Below, in pieces: positions 1 to 7,665 of a DNA stretch of 18,942 bases (positions are counted from its first letter, which is position 1; the number at the start of each line of letters is the position of its first letter). Where the stretch lies: the NCBI GenBank assembly GCA_021796055.1, contig JAJYOS010000013.1, positions 1-18,942 on the forward strand, in the 5' to 3' direction. The notes under the pieces are model-generated. The model did no database searches. It was not told the DNA's origin and saw only the letters and a program-made list of their open reading frames with translations. The DNA is from Bacteroidota bacterium. Lineage in GTDB: Bacteria > Bacteroidota > Kryptoniia > Kryptoniales > JAKASW01. A program made the position numbers and the translations under genes.

Positions 1-11
1 GTTCCTCGCCG

Positions 12-455
12 TTGAGTCTTAAGAAGGTATTCTACTCAAAGCTCGTTCCGAGCATCATCTTCCTCACGGCGGTCGGAGCTATTCTCGGATACGCCGCGCC
101 GTCGCCTTTCAAGAATTTTAGGGGGCTCATAACCGCTAGCGTAATCTACGGCTCGCTTGGCGGAGTAGTCTTTCCATCGTTTGTAATGATGTTCGGGGGT
201 GTTTTCGCGAACTACAAGGAAAACAACCCGGTCAGGATATCTTCGTCACACGGCGCGACGGTTTCGCTCCTTGTCTCGATCGGAGTAATGGTGATACTCA
301 GTTCGGTGGTGTTCAATCAGACATTCGATTATTTCGCTTCGAGAGGGAATATCCCCGTCGATGTCTCACGAGCATGGATTCTTGGACTTGTTGGAGTCGT
401 TTGTTTCGGACTGGCGAGGCTCTTCGGTGTCAGGGCGCTGAAAGTCGATATGTGA
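12..455 (+). CDS. Four-helix integral membrane protein of unknown function, possibly 5'-truncated
   Basis: I do not recognise this protein. The reading frame is open to the left edge of the window, so the TTG at 12 may be internal and the true start may lie outside. The visible 147 residues contain about four hydrophobic helices, near residues 10-29, 40-62, 84-101 and 122-140, separated by short loops rich in Lys, Asn and Ser. This suggests a small inner-membrane protein. No catalytic motif is visible. It runs in the same direction as the phenylacetate-like gene run, but a gap of about 215 nt and a possible weak terminator separate it from the next coding remnant. Its position is the only hint of a shared role. 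Confidence 0.6.
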   Translation: MSLKKVFYSKLVPSIIFLTAVGAILGYAAPSPFKNFRGLITASVIYGSLGGVVFPSFVMMFGGVFANYKENNPVRISSSHGATVSLLVSIGVMVILSSVVFNQTFDYFASRGNIPVDVSRAWILGLVGVVCFGLARLFGVRALKVDM

Positions 456-545
456 AGGTTGGCGCGAGAACAGCTTCGGCGTTTCAGGCGAGCGAATTTT
501 CACGCGCGGGGGTTGAGGTTCACGGGCGCGGACGTGAAACGTCAT

Positions 546-579
546 CAAGTGACCTGGCGCTTCCACTTGTTTCTTTTTT
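546..579 (+). terminator. Weak stem-loop followed by a T-rich run
   Basis: CAAGTG at 546-551 can pair with CACTTG at 564-569 across a 12 nt loop, and a T-rich stretch (570-579) follows at once. It lies about 90 nt after the stop of the membrane protein. The 6 bp stem is short, so it may be chance. The rest of 456-670 shows no convincing coding frame. Confidence 0.25.
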
Positions 580-670
580 GGATCGCGTCTAAATTTTTGA
601 GTCCTCTGCCGTGGTGCTGCTTGATCCGGACAACTCATGGCAGGAGGGCACTTACCAAGCCGGAGCGCCG

Positions 671-1015
671 ATGGATTTCGAAAATATTATTCTCACCAAA
701 GAAGTTCCCGCTGTGACCATCCAGTTAAATCGCCCGGAAGTTCTCAACGCGTTGAGCCATAGATTTTTGACGGAGCTCGCGGCCGATTTGGAGCGGTTTG
801 ACGCGGACGCGGAGAATCGGGATGATCATCGCTTCGAAATCCTCCGTGGCCGTCTGACTCGGGAAAAAGCGGTCCCCAAGGCCGATGAGCTTGCCTTGAG
901 AGACGGACTAGAATTTGAACGCAGAAATTTCTTCGTGCTCTTTTCAAGCCCTGTTCAGAAGGAAGGGATGAGAGCATTCATGGAAAAAAGAATGCCGCAG
1001 TGGAAAGGCAAATGA
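671..1015 (+). pseudogene. Decayed enoyl-CoA hydratase: internal deletion plus frameshift
   Basis: The first 45 or so codons from ATG 671 match the N-terminus of a crotonase-fold enoyl-CoA hydratase (LNRPEVLNALS). The end, DGLEFERRNFF...QKEGMRAFMEKR...WKGK, is the usual C-terminus of the same family. The frame is open to TGA at 1013-1015 but gives only 114 residues, against about 260 in the family. The whole centre is missing: the oxyanion-hole loops, the GAG segment and the catalytic acids. From 822 to 854 another frame reads MIIASKSSVAV, the expected lead-in to the C-terminal helices, and it then hits TGA at 855. Family sequence resumes in the original frame from about 851 (RLTREKAVPKADEL). 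So one large deletion near 815-822 and a second small indel near 850 are needed. It was probably a PaaF-like hydratase that once belonged to this gene run. It cannot be catalytically active as it stands. Confidence 0.8.
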
Positions 1016-1054
1016 AACGCGCCTGATCATCCGCGGCGAATAACAGGTAATGAA

Positions 1055-1846
1055 ATGAAAAGAAGACTCGACCTTATTTTGAGAGCGCACAACGGCTCAA
1101 TTATCTATGAGGACGAGAGAATAATTGTGATTGAGAAGCCGCCTCAGTTTCTCGTCCTTCCCGACAGGTACAACCAGTCTCTGCCGAATCTCTATACCGC
1201 GTTGAAGGATGAATTCGGCGGAATCTTCGTCGTTCACCGCATCGACAAAGAGACCAGCGGCGTAATAGTCTTTGCGAAAGATGCGGACGCACACGCTCAA
1301 TTGAATTCGCAGTTCGAGCACAGAGATATCCATAAGAATTACGTGGCGATAGTCGTAGGAAAGCCAATGGAAGCGGACGGGGTCATCGATGCGCCGATAT
1401 CCGAAAGTCCGAGCCACCCCGGTGTCATGAAGGTGAACAGCAAACACGGCAAGCCTTCTGTTACAAAATTCAGTGTCGAGGAGTTGTTCGACGGTTACGC
1501 TTTTGTGAGGGCGATGCCCGAGAGCGGGAGGCTCCACCAGATAAGGGTACACCTCGCGTCGATAGGACTCCCCATCTTGTGCGACAGGATTTACGGAGAC
1601 GGTGCACCGTTCTTTCTCTCGGATGTCAAGCCGAACTATTATTCCGAAGGGGACGAGAAACCGCTTCTTTCGAGGTCGGCCCTTCACGCGGCTTCGATTA
1701 CTTTTGTCCATCCGGGCACAAACTCGGAAATGAATTTTGAGGCCGAACTTCCCAAAGATATGAGGTCGGTTCTGAATTACCTCCGCAAGTTCAGATCACA
1801 TAATCCCGCCATGCGTCAGCTTGAAGGCTCCTATCACCATGCGTGA
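1055..1846 (+). CDS. RluA-family RNA pseudouridine synthase
   Basis: Predicted to isomerise uridine to pseudouridine in rRNA or tRNA in the cytoplasm. The diagnostic RluA motif HRIDKETSG lies at residues 61-69, with Asp64 as the expected catalytic aspartate. The later SGRLHQIRVHL segment and the C-terminal LHAASITFVHP strand are also typical. There is no N-terminal S4 domain, and the 263-residue length suits the short RluA subgroup. The target uridine cannot be read from sequence. The start at 1055 is preceded by a weak AGG. Its last 8 nt overlap the start of the PaaG-like gene, so the two are probably co-transcribed and translationally coupled. An RNA-modification gene inside a catabolic run is an odd neighbour with no evident functional link. 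Confidence 0.9.
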   Translation: MKRRLDLILRAHNGSIIYEDERIIVIEKPPQFLVLPDRYNQSLPNLYTALKDEFGGIFVVHRIDKETSGVIVFAKDADAHAQLNSQFEHRDIHKNYVAIVVGKPMEADGVIDAPISESPSHPGVMKVNSKHGKPSVTKFSVEELFDGYAFVRAMPESGRLHQIRVHLASIGLPILCDRIYGDGAPFFLSDVKPNYYSEGDEKPLLSRSALHAASITFVHPGTNSEMNFEAELPKDMRSVLNYLRKFRSHNPAMRQLEGSYHHA

Positions 1847-2618
1847 TTTTGAGACGATAAGCGTCGAGATCGGCGAAGGGATCGGGCGCCTGACAATGAA
1901 CAGGCCGGATTCATTGAACGCATTAAACGACAAGATGACTACCGATATCCAAATCGCCTTGAAGGAACTCTCGGCTGATAGGAGCGTGCGTTGTGTCTCA
2001 ATAACGGGGAGCGGAAGAGCGTTTTCATCGGGGCAGGACCTAAAAGAAGCATCGCAGCTTAAATCGTTCGCCGACTCGTTGAGAAAGAGGTACAATCCGA
2101 TCATAAAGCTTGTCACGGGGATGGAAAAGCCTGTTATAGCGCTCGTGAACGGAGTGGCGGCTGGGGCTGGGATGAGCCTGGCGCTCTCGTGCGATTATCG
2201 GATTATGACTTCAAGCTCGAAACTGATCCAGGCTTTCGTGAGAATCGGACTCGTCCCGGACTCGGGCTCCACATTCTTTCTCCCCCGTTTTGTCGGATAT
2301 GCTAAGGCCTTTGAACTGGCAGCCCTCGGAGAAGAGATTTCCTCGGAGGAGGCGTTGAGGCTTGGCATCGTAAACAGGGTGTTCCCGGACAACAAATTTG
2401 TGGCCGAGTCGGAGAAGATACTTGCAAGGTTCGCAAGCGGTCCGACGAAGGCGTATTCTACGATAAAGAAGATGCTCAGGCATTCGGCGGTATACTCACT
2501 CGAACAGACGCTTGAGTACGAAGCGTATATGCAGGAAATCTCCGGGCGGACGGAGGACGCAAAGGAGGCGACGCAAGCCTTTATCGAGAAACGTCCTCCG
2601 GTTTTCAGAGGCAATTAG
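1839..2618 (+). CDS. paaG: PaaG-like enoyl-CoA isomerase (crotonase fold)
   Basis: A 259-residue crotonase-superfamily enzyme. I place the start at ATG 1839, overlapping the upstream stop by 8 nt; a TTG at 1821 is possible but less likely. SSGQDL (63-68) and the GVAAGAG loop (105-111) supply the oxyanion hole. The two glutamates of true hydratases are absent: the usual E of the GGCELA loop is Ser113. VPDSGSTFFLP carries Asp141, which aligns with the catalytic Asp of PaaG, the 1,2-epoxyphenylacetyl-CoA isomerase that converts the ring epoxide to an oxepin and also acts as a cis-delta3/trans-delta2 enoyl-CoA isomerase. The terminal FIEKRPPVFRGN is family-typical. With PaaA-like and PaaH-like genes directly downstream, a role in a phenylacetyl-CoA-type pathway is likely. 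A general fatty-acid isomerase remains possible. Confidence 0.8.
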   Translation: MRDFETISVEIGEGIGRLTMNRPDSLNALNDKMTTDIQIALKELSADRSVRCVSITGSGRAFSSGQDLKEASQLKSFADSLRKRYNPIIKLVTGMEKPVIALVNGVAAGAGMSLALSCDYRIMTSSSKLIQAFVRIGLVPDSGSTFFLPRFVGYAKAFELAALGEEISSEEALRLGIVNRVFPDNKFVAESEKILARFASGPTKAYSTIKKMLRHSAVYSLEQTLEYEAYMQEISGRTEDAKEATQAFIEKRPPVFRGN

Positions 2619-2671
2619 CCGGCGCCGCGGAAGTAAATACATGAGGGGGGTGTGTGCCCCGTCTAAAGTCA

Positions 2672-2680
2672 GAGAGGAGG
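2672..2680 (+). promoter_or_regulatory. Strong ribosome binding site fixing the PaaA-like start
   Basis: GAGAGGAGG ends 6 nt before ATG 2687. This favours ATG 2687 over the upstream in-frame GTG at 2654. Confidence 0.75.
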
Positions 2681-2686
2681 ACGATT

Positions 2687-3544
2687 ATGGCGACAGATCC
2701 AGCAAGAAATCCATCCGGCCTGTCAGATGCAGAGCGCGAAAGACGGATGTGGGAGAAGTTGCAGAAGGGAGAGTCTATCGAAACGGTGGACGAGATGGGT
2801 GATGAATACTACGTCAGTCTCACCGGCCTTATGTTGCAGCAAGCGGATTCTGAACTCGCAGGCGCGTTCGGATGTGTGCCATGGATCGTAAAGGCGCCGA
2901 ATACCGAGGAGAAGCTTGCGGTCGCAAATATAGTCAAGGATGAGGTGCGCCACGCCAGGTCCATGTACCGCCTGCTGGCCGACATTGGCATCGATGCGGA
3001 ATCGCATGTCGCGATGCACGATTATACCCACGAGGCCGACTTCAATTCTGACGATCCAGGACTCGAGCGGGCCGTCGATAATGGGCGAGTGCACGTCTCT
3101 TATTACAAGATAGATACATGGACGGATCTTATACTGTTCCAGTTCTGTATGGACCGCGGCGCTGGTCACCAGCTGGAGGATGTTCGTAAGTCTTCGTATG
3201 GTCCGTGGAGGAGAGAGATCGAACGAATCTTCAAGGAAGAGGCAATGCACGTAAGTCACGGCGATTTCTGGGTGAGAAAGCTCGCGTTTGACCATTCCGC
3301 GAAAGCCGGAGTGCAGGAGGCTCTCAATCGCTGGTACCCGATGGCTATGAGTATTTTCGGCAGGTCGAACAATGAGGGGAACGCGCTTCACAGGAAATAC
3401 GGTTTGAAAGCGAGAGACAACGATGAAGTCCGCAAGGGATTCGTCGATGAGGTGCGGCTAAGATGTTCCGAATGCGGTTTGAAACTTCCAGACTGGAAAC
3501 CTGACTGGGAGAAGATGGAGGAAGATGGGGTGATATCAGCCTGA
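2687..3544 (+). CDS. paaA: PaaA/PaaC-family diiron oxygenase subunit (PaaA-like)
   Basis: A 285-residue protein of the phenylacetic acid catabolic family: ferritin-like four-helix bundles that in PaaA carry the diiron site epoxidising phenylacetyl-CoA. All six expected metal ligands can be placed: Glu56 (ADSELAG), Glu86 and His89 (KDEVRHARSMY), Asp147 (DTWTDLILF), Glu185 and His188 (KEEAMHVSHGD). SSYGPWRREIERI and the late FGRSNN segment also resemble PaaA. That points to the catalytic A subunit rather than the structural C subunit. The stretch between His89 and Asp147 appears longer than in E. coli PaaA (my recollection) and is rich in acidic residues (TH-EADFNSDDPGLE). The stop overlaps the next start (TGATG). 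Genes for PaaB, C, D and E are absent here, so partners must lie elsewhere or it works differently. The substrate is unproven. Confidence 0.8.
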   Translation: MATDPARNPSGLSDAERERRMWEKLQKGESIETVDEMGDEYYVSLTGLMLQQADSELAGAFGCVPWIVKAPNTEEKLAVANIVKDEVRHARSMYRLLADIGIDAESHVAMHDYTHEADFNSDDPGLERAVDNGRVHVSYYKIDTWTDLILFQFCMDRGAGHQLEDVRKSSYGPWRREIERIFKEEAMHVSHGDFWVRKLAFDHSAKAGVQEALNRWYPMAMSIFGRSNNEGNALHRKYGLKARDNDEVRKGFVDEVRLRCSECGLKLPDWKPDWEKMEEDGVISA

Positions 3545-4749
3545 TGAGAGCGGTAGGTATTGTAGGAACCGGCACAATGGGTGCGGGAATTGCCATCTCG
3601 TTCGCCCGGAGCGGATGGGACGTTTTGCTGTACGACCTCTCGAAAGAAATCGTGGCTCATTCGCTGGAATTAATCGTCAAAGAATTTCACCGCGAATCTG
3701 AAAAGGGGAGGATAAAGGCGGAGGACGCGCAGGCGGCGATTGCGAGGATCCATCCGCGGACTGAGCTGTCTGATTTCTCCGAGGCGCATCTAGTTGTGGA
3801 GGCGGTTACGGAAGATCTCGCGATCAAGAAGGAGCTATTCGCAAAGTTGGACCGGATATGTTCTTCTGAAGTTCCGTTGACCTCGTGCACGTCGAGCCTG
3901 TCCATCGGCGCAATTGCCAATGGTTGCGCCGGTCGGGACAGGATCGCGGGCCTGCATTTCTTCAATCCAGCGCATAAGATGAAACTGGTGGAGGTCGTGA
4001 AGACCGACTTCCTTGCGGGGGAGGCCATGCAGGAGCTTTCTCAGATCGTCAGACAGATAGGCAAGACGCCGATCCTTACCAGAGATACTCCGGGTTTTGT
4101 AGTGAACCGGTGTGCGAGGCATTTCTACCTTGAACCTCTGAGGTTTCTCTCCGAGCGATTGGGCAGCGTAGAGGAAATAGATTTCGCGTTTGAGTCTGCC
4201 GGGTTCCCGATGGGGCCGTTCAGACTGCTTGACCTCGTAGGTGTGGATGTGAATCTTCTCGTGTCAAAATCTATTTATGAGCAATTCTTCCACGAACCTA
4301 GATTCAGGCCCGTGATCATGCAGCAAAAGATGGTCGAGTCCGGTTTGCTTGGCAGAAAAACCGGGAAGGGATTTTACAGTTACGACGGCAAGTCGCCAAG
4401 GGCCGCCTTGAGAATTGAAAGGCGGGAGTCCGTTATTAGTGAGTCACTCTCTGAGATGGCGCATAAGATAGCTGCGAAGCTCGAGACAGGTGGCCAGCTC
4501 AATGTGCCTCAACAAGTGATTCTCGCGAGGACTATCTCCATGCTTATCAACGAAGCTCACCTGATGATGGAGGAAGGAATAGCCGACAGAGACTCCATTG
4601 ATCTGGCGATGAAGCTTGGTACAAATTTTCCAAAGGGGCCTTTGGAATTCTCCGATTCTATTGGCAAATATATGATAGCCGAATTCCTGCAGGCAATGCG
4701 CCGCACTTATGGTGACGCCTACAGGCCAAGTCTTCTGTTGTCCCAATAG
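3544..4749 (+). CDS. paaH: PaaH-like 3-hydroxyacyl-CoA dehydrogenase
   Basis: NAD-dependent oxidation of a 3-hydroxyacyl-CoA to the 3-oxoacyl-CoA. The Rossmann motif VGTGTMG is at residues 7-13, with Asp31 after the second strand favouring NAD. The catalytic set fits the 3HCDH family by spacing: Ser117 (TSSLSI), His138 and Asn141 (LHFFNP), Glu150 (KLVEVV) and Asn188 (DTPGFVVNR). The N-terminal domain spans about 3-182, followed by one C-terminal helical domain (about 184-280) and a second repeat of it (about 310-400), so the length of 401 exceeds single-domain forms. The ATG overlaps the PaaA-like stop by 1 nt, implying translational coupling. PaaH acts late in phenylacetate breakdown on 3-hydroxyadipyl-CoA; a broad beta-oxidation or 3-hydroxybutyryl-CoA role is the alternative. 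Confidence 0.85.
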   Translation: MRAVGIVGTGTMGAGIAISFARSGWDVLLYDLSKEIVAHSLELIVKEFHRESEKGRIKAEDAQAAIARIHPRTELSDFSEAHLVVEAVTEDLAIKKELFAKLDRICSSEVPLTSCTSSLSIGAIANGCAGRDRIAGLHFFNPAHKMKLVEVVKTDFLAGEAMQELSQIVRQIGKTPILTRDTPGFVVNRCARHFYLEPLRFLSERLGSVEEIDFAFESAGFPMGPFRLLDLVGVDVNLLVSKSIYEQFFHEPRFRPVIMQQKMVESGLLGRKTGKGFYSYDGKSPRAALRIERRESVISESLSEMAHKIAAKLETGGQLNVPQQVILARTISMLINEAHLMMEEGIADRDSIDLAMKLGTNFPKGPLEFSDSIGKYMIAEFLQAMRRTYGDAYRPSLLLSQ

Positions 4750-4761
4750 AAGGAGAAATGG

Positions 4762-5277
4762 ATGCGTTGCAAAAATCTTTCACTCATGTTGCTTCTTCTC
4801 TTTTCCGTCCCCGCATTGGCGCAGCCTCAGGTGTACAATTTTAAAGAGCTCCAGCGGTTTCTCCCGGAAGGCGATTTCGGCAAGTACAAGCGCGGCGAAC
4901 CGACCGGTGAGACATCCTCCATGATGGGGTTTGCAACCTCGTGGGCCCAGGTCATCTATCGCGCCGAGACGGACACTTCGAAGAGCGCCATATCCATCAA
5001 GATAACGGATATGGTGAGTATTCCTTCTTACATGTATATCGGCAGCGATGTCGATAAGAAAACAGAAACGGGATACGAGAAGACCGTCCTGTACAAAGGC
5101 ATTAGAGTGCTCGAGACCTTCGACAGCACATCGAAGGAAGGAAAGCTGCAGCTTCCCGTAGCAAATCGGTTCCTGGTAGAAGTAACCGGAAGCGGCGTTA
5201 TGAATGCTGCTCCACTTTACGATCTTTTGGATCGTTTGGACCTCAAGGCGTTGGAAAAACTTGGCCAGAAGTCTTAA
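4762..5277 (+). CDS. Small exported protein of unknown function
   Basis: I do not recognise the family. The first 20 residues form a clear signal peptide (MRCKNLSLMLLLLFSVPALA) with cleavage expected after ALA, so the mature protein of about 151 residues is probably periplasmic. There is no lipobox cysteine at the cleavage site. The mature part has alternating strand-like segments (SAISIKITDM, RFLVEVTGSG) and ends in an amphipathic helix (LYDLLDRLDLKALEKL). AGGAG at 4751-4755 sits 6 nt before ATG 4762. Only 12 nt separate it from the PaaH-like stop, so it is probably the last gene of that transcript. A link with aromatic catabolism is not evident from its sequence. Confidence 0.75.
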   Translation: MRCKNLSLMLLLLFSVPALAQPQVYNFKELQRFLPEGDFGKYKRGEPTGETSSMMGFATSWAQVIYRAETDTSKSAISIKITDMVSIPSYMYIGSDVDKKTETGYEKTVLYKGIRVLETFDSTSKEGKLQLPVANRFLVEVTGSGVMNAAPLYDLLDRLDLKALEKLGQKS

Positions 5278-5355
5278 TAGAAATTTTGCAATTGTACAAG
5301 TCGTTAGGCGGTAGAAGACAATTTGTTCCCAAGAAATGACATAAGTTCGGGAAAA

Positions 5356-5616
5356 TTACAGAGGTGTTTTGAGGAACGTAAGACCGAGCGAACTTGCCGT
5401 CCCAATTATCGGATCGCCTGCCGAGAAGTCTAAAATCGACTTACCCGGTGTGACGAGGTTATCATTGGCTGCATCGATCAAGGAGGCGAGGACAACAGAA
5501 GAGTGACGCGTATGGTGGTACTTATAGCCGAATTCCCCTGCCGCGTACCAGTGTGTGCTTAAGCGTAAGGCGTATTGTTCGTCTTTGCCAGCGAAAATTT
5601 GTTCTGGCGTGTTACA
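5356..5616 (-). pseudogene. Coding remnant, C-terminal fragment of an unknown protein
   Basis: The stretch between the exported protein and the next membrane protein is not empty. On the minus strand, a frame of 86 codons runs from just after an in-frame TAA (5617-5619) to TAA at 5356-5358 without an ATG. It reads plausibly as protein, for example DEQYALRLSTHWYAAGEFGY near its start and GLTFLKTPL at its end, and its codon choice resembles neighbouring genes. The lack of a start and the stop just upstream suggest the 3' remainder of a gene that lost its 5' part. I cannot name the family. Strand-like hydrophobic/polar alternation would fit an outer-membrane or beta-rich protein, but that is speculative. 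A TTG inside the frame could initiate a much shorter peptide. Confidence 0.4.
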
Positions 5617-5643
5617 TTAAAGGAAATAATAAGGAGACAATAG

Positions 5644-6129
5644 ATGAATTGGTTTCACATATCGTTGTTCTTTCACCTGCTCGGGGTCGGGATGATCTTC
5701 ACTCTTCTGTTTGCCGGTCCCATCATCGAGGCTAATTTCAGATGGGAGAACGATATCAGGATGAAACAACATGCGGCAAAGATGCTCAGGAGTGTCGGTC
5801 TCCTCTCGCCGTTTGGCGCCCTTGTCCTCATACTCAGCGGCATTGGCAACATGATATTCCTAAATATCAGTGTTGGCGACTTGTTCGGGGCCGATGCCTG
5901 GCTTGGCATCAAGCTTTTCTTTTTCATCATCCTTCTCGGGATAGGGATGGTTGTGAGTCCTAAGACCGGTCGCCAGCGAGCAATGCTGCTCGACCAGATG
6001 AACCAGATCAACCCTCCGGAAGATGCCAGTGATAAGCTGGAGGCGCTTAACAGCAAGCAGACGGTGTTCTTTGTCTTAAACTGGGCACTCGTGGTCATCA
6101 TTGTCCTGATCACTCTATTCAAACCTTAG
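5644..6129 (+). CDS. DUF2269-like four-helix integral membrane protein
   Basis: 161 residues with four predicted membrane helices at about 3-24, 50-73, 85-105 and 137-158. Size, the MNWFHISLFFHLLGVGMIF opening and the WLGIKLFFFIILLG third helix resemble small predicted membrane proteins of the DUF2269 type. No enzymatic motif is visible, and the function of the family is not established to my knowledge. His5 and His12 lie within the first helix. The loop between helices 3 and 4 (about 106-136) is polar, with several Lys and Asp/Glu. AAGGAG at 5631-5636 lies 7 nt before ATG 5644. It is followed 33 nt later by the DinB-family gene in the same direction, so the two may form an operon. Confidence 0.7.
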   Translation: MNWFHISLFFHLLGVGMIFTLLFAGPIIEANFRWENDIRMKQHAAKMLRSVGLLSPFGALVLILSGIGNMIFLNISVGDLFGADAWLGIKLFFFIILLGIGMVVSPKTGRQRAMLLDQMNQINPPEDASDKLEALNSKQTVFFVLNWALVVIIVLITLFKP

Positions 6130-6162
6130 GCTGAATACGATAACCATTCATGGAGATTCTTA

Positions 6163-6639
6163 ATGAGCACAAGAACAATATCATTGATACGCAGGTACGA
6201 GAACGGCCCAGGCGATCTTATAGCGGGCGTGGACGGGCTTTCCGACAGAGATTTGGATAGGCGGCTTGCCTCGAAAAAATGGACTATAAGACAGCAAGTT
6301 CATCATCTCGCCGATGCTGAGCTGAATCTCGTCTATAGGATGAAGAAGATCATCGCGGAGGAAAACCCTCTCCTAATGGCGTTCGATCAGAATGAATGGG
6401 CCGATAGTTTCCTATACACGAAAACATCTGTGGAGGGTTCGATCGCTCTCTTCTACACCTTACGCGCCTCGATGACACCAGTTTTGAAAAGCCTGAAAGA
6501 TTCCGATTTCTCCAGGACAGGCATCCACAACGAAAACGGAAAGGTGACTCTCCTAGGGGTACTCGAACACACCGTGGAGCACTTTGAGCATCACCTCGGC
6601 GTAATCGAGAAGACGAAGAGGAAGTACAAGATCGGCTGA
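6163..6639 (+). CDS. DinB/YfiT-family putative metal-dependent protein
   Basis: 158 residues with the DinB four-helix-bundle pattern. KWTIRQQVHHLADAE (40-54) gives the first metal-ligand histidine (47 or 48), and LEHTVEHFEHHLGVI (134-148) gives the HxxxH pair, His140 and His144 being the likely ligands. The EENP...DQNEWADS stretch after helix 2 resembles the YfiT subgroup (EDxP...DxxxWA). Family members bind Zn or Ni, and some transfer low-molecular-weight thiols such as bacillithiol. The actual reaction here cannot be read from sequence. A GGAG lies 8 nt before ATG 6163. The preceding DUF2269-like gene is 33 nt upstream and probably co-transcribed. Roughly 150 nt with no recognisable feature separate its stop from the convergent NmrA-family gene. 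Confidence 0.8.
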   Translation: MSTRTISLIRRYENGPGDLIAGVDGLSDRDLDRRLASKKWTIRQQVHHLADAELNLVYRMKKIIAEENPLLMAFDQNEWADSFLYTKTSVEGSIALFYTLRASMTPVLKSLKDSDFSRTGIHNENGKVTLLGVLEHTVEHFEHHLGVIEKTKRKYKIG

Positions 6640-6789
6640 AATTAGTCTGCCGAATCCGCACCCGTTTCAGGTTGAAAATCAGTGAAGCTTAGGCCCGATT
6701 TTTTCTCCGCCGGACTCGACGGTCTAAAACGAGTATGTGGCGGGAATCGCATGGTTGCGCGCGACAATTAGGAGGCAAAAAGGAGCCAG

Positions 6790-7665
6790 CTATGAAGCCA
6801 GCAATGTCTCCCAATCAATTTTCCTTGCCCACTCCTCTAGCCTTTGCCAGCCGACCTCAGGAAAGTCCAGACGCAATTTACTTATGGCAGCTGTGTATTC
6901 GTTTTTCTCCTGCCATTCCATCATTATAGCCAAATCGGGGCTCTGAGCCCTGATGCTGGCTGGCGGAAAGCTTTCGTACTTGATCGTTCGGCCAATGATC
7001 TTCGAAAGGATAATTGCAGTTTCCTCCCCCGTGCGTTCGTCACCGGCAATATCTATGCGATCGCCCAGGAATTCGTTGCTATTCTCGATTACGAATGCGA
7101 CAAACGAGCCGATATCTTCAACCGCGATAAGCTGTATCGGCCGCGTGGCTGGAAGCGCCCTCGCTAGTTTTCCCTGGCGAATATTGCCGAGGGCAAACGG
7201 CTGTATGAAGTTTTCCATGAACGCCGTCGGACCGATGATCGTGTATGGTACTCCAGAGGCGGCGATGTACTGTTCCACCTTATATTTGGAGTCGAAGTGC
7301 GGAATGCGGGTATTCTTATCGGCGCTAGCCACAGAACTGAAAACAAGCTGGCCGACGCCTGCGGCTTTTGAGGCGTCGACGATGTTGACTCCCTGAGTCA
7401 CTTCCGCTTCATGACCGTTTTGAAACGGCGTCGTCACGGCAAATACAGCATTAACGCCTCTGAGCGCGCCAGCCAATGAGGCCTTGTCGGTTAGGTCGCC
7501 CTTCACAATCTCGGCGCCGGCTTTCTGAAGTAACATGGCGGCGGAGGAAGCCGGATTCCTTGTGAGAGCTTTTACTTTGAATCCGTTTTCTATAAGAGCT
7601 TTTGCCGCAGCCCCTCCCTGTTTTCCAGTCGCGCCCGCAACCAGAACTGTCCTATTGTCCATCAT
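6790..7665 (-). CDS. NmrA-family NAD(P)-binding protein (atypical SDR)
   Basis: 291 residues with a glycine-rich nucleotide motif GATGKQGG at 11-18, one strand into the protein, and the NmrA-type continuation: LTRNP after the second strand, GDLTDKASL, AVFAVTTPF, then VFSSVASADKN and GPTAFMENF. The usual SDR catalytic Tyr-x-x-x-Lys is not conserved as such (SKYKVEQYI replaces it), as in NmrA/HSCARG proteins, which sense the NAD(P)H ratio or act as quinone or isoflavone-type reductases. Cytoplasmic. An AAAGGGA sits upstream of the ATG at 7665; the second codon is also ATG. It is convergent with the DinB gene and follows the trehalase gene on the same strand after about 150 nt, so it may or may not belong to the trehalase transcript. 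Its substrate is unknown. Confidence 0.85.
   Translation of the reverse strand: MMDNRTVLVAGATGKQGGAAAKALIENGFKVKALTRNPASSAAMLLQKAGAEIVKGDLTDKASLAGALRGVNAVFAVTTPFQNGHEAEVTQGVNIVDASKAAGVGQLVFSSVASADKNTRIPHFDSKYKVEQYIAASGVPYTIIGPTAFMENFIQPFALGNIRQGKLARALPATRPIQLIAVEDIGSFVAFVIENSNEFLGDRIDIAGDERTGEETAIILSKIIGRTIKYESFPPASIRAQSPDLAIMMEWQEKNEYTAAISKLRLDFPEVGWQRLEEWARKIDWETLLAS

Noticed and set aside
1097..1711. Open frame of about 204 codons on the - strand opposite the RluA-type gene
   Set aside because: Antisense to a clear pseudouridine synthase. The translation shows no recognisable features.
2723..3391. Open frame of about 222 codons on the - strand opposite the PaaA-like gene
   Set aside because: Shadow of the diiron protein, whose metal ligands and ribosome site are intact on the + strand.
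6735..6946. Plus-strand frames preceded by or near AGGAGG and GGAG motifs after the DinB gene
   Set aside because: They run antisense into the 3' end of the NmrA-family gene, and the translations look random.
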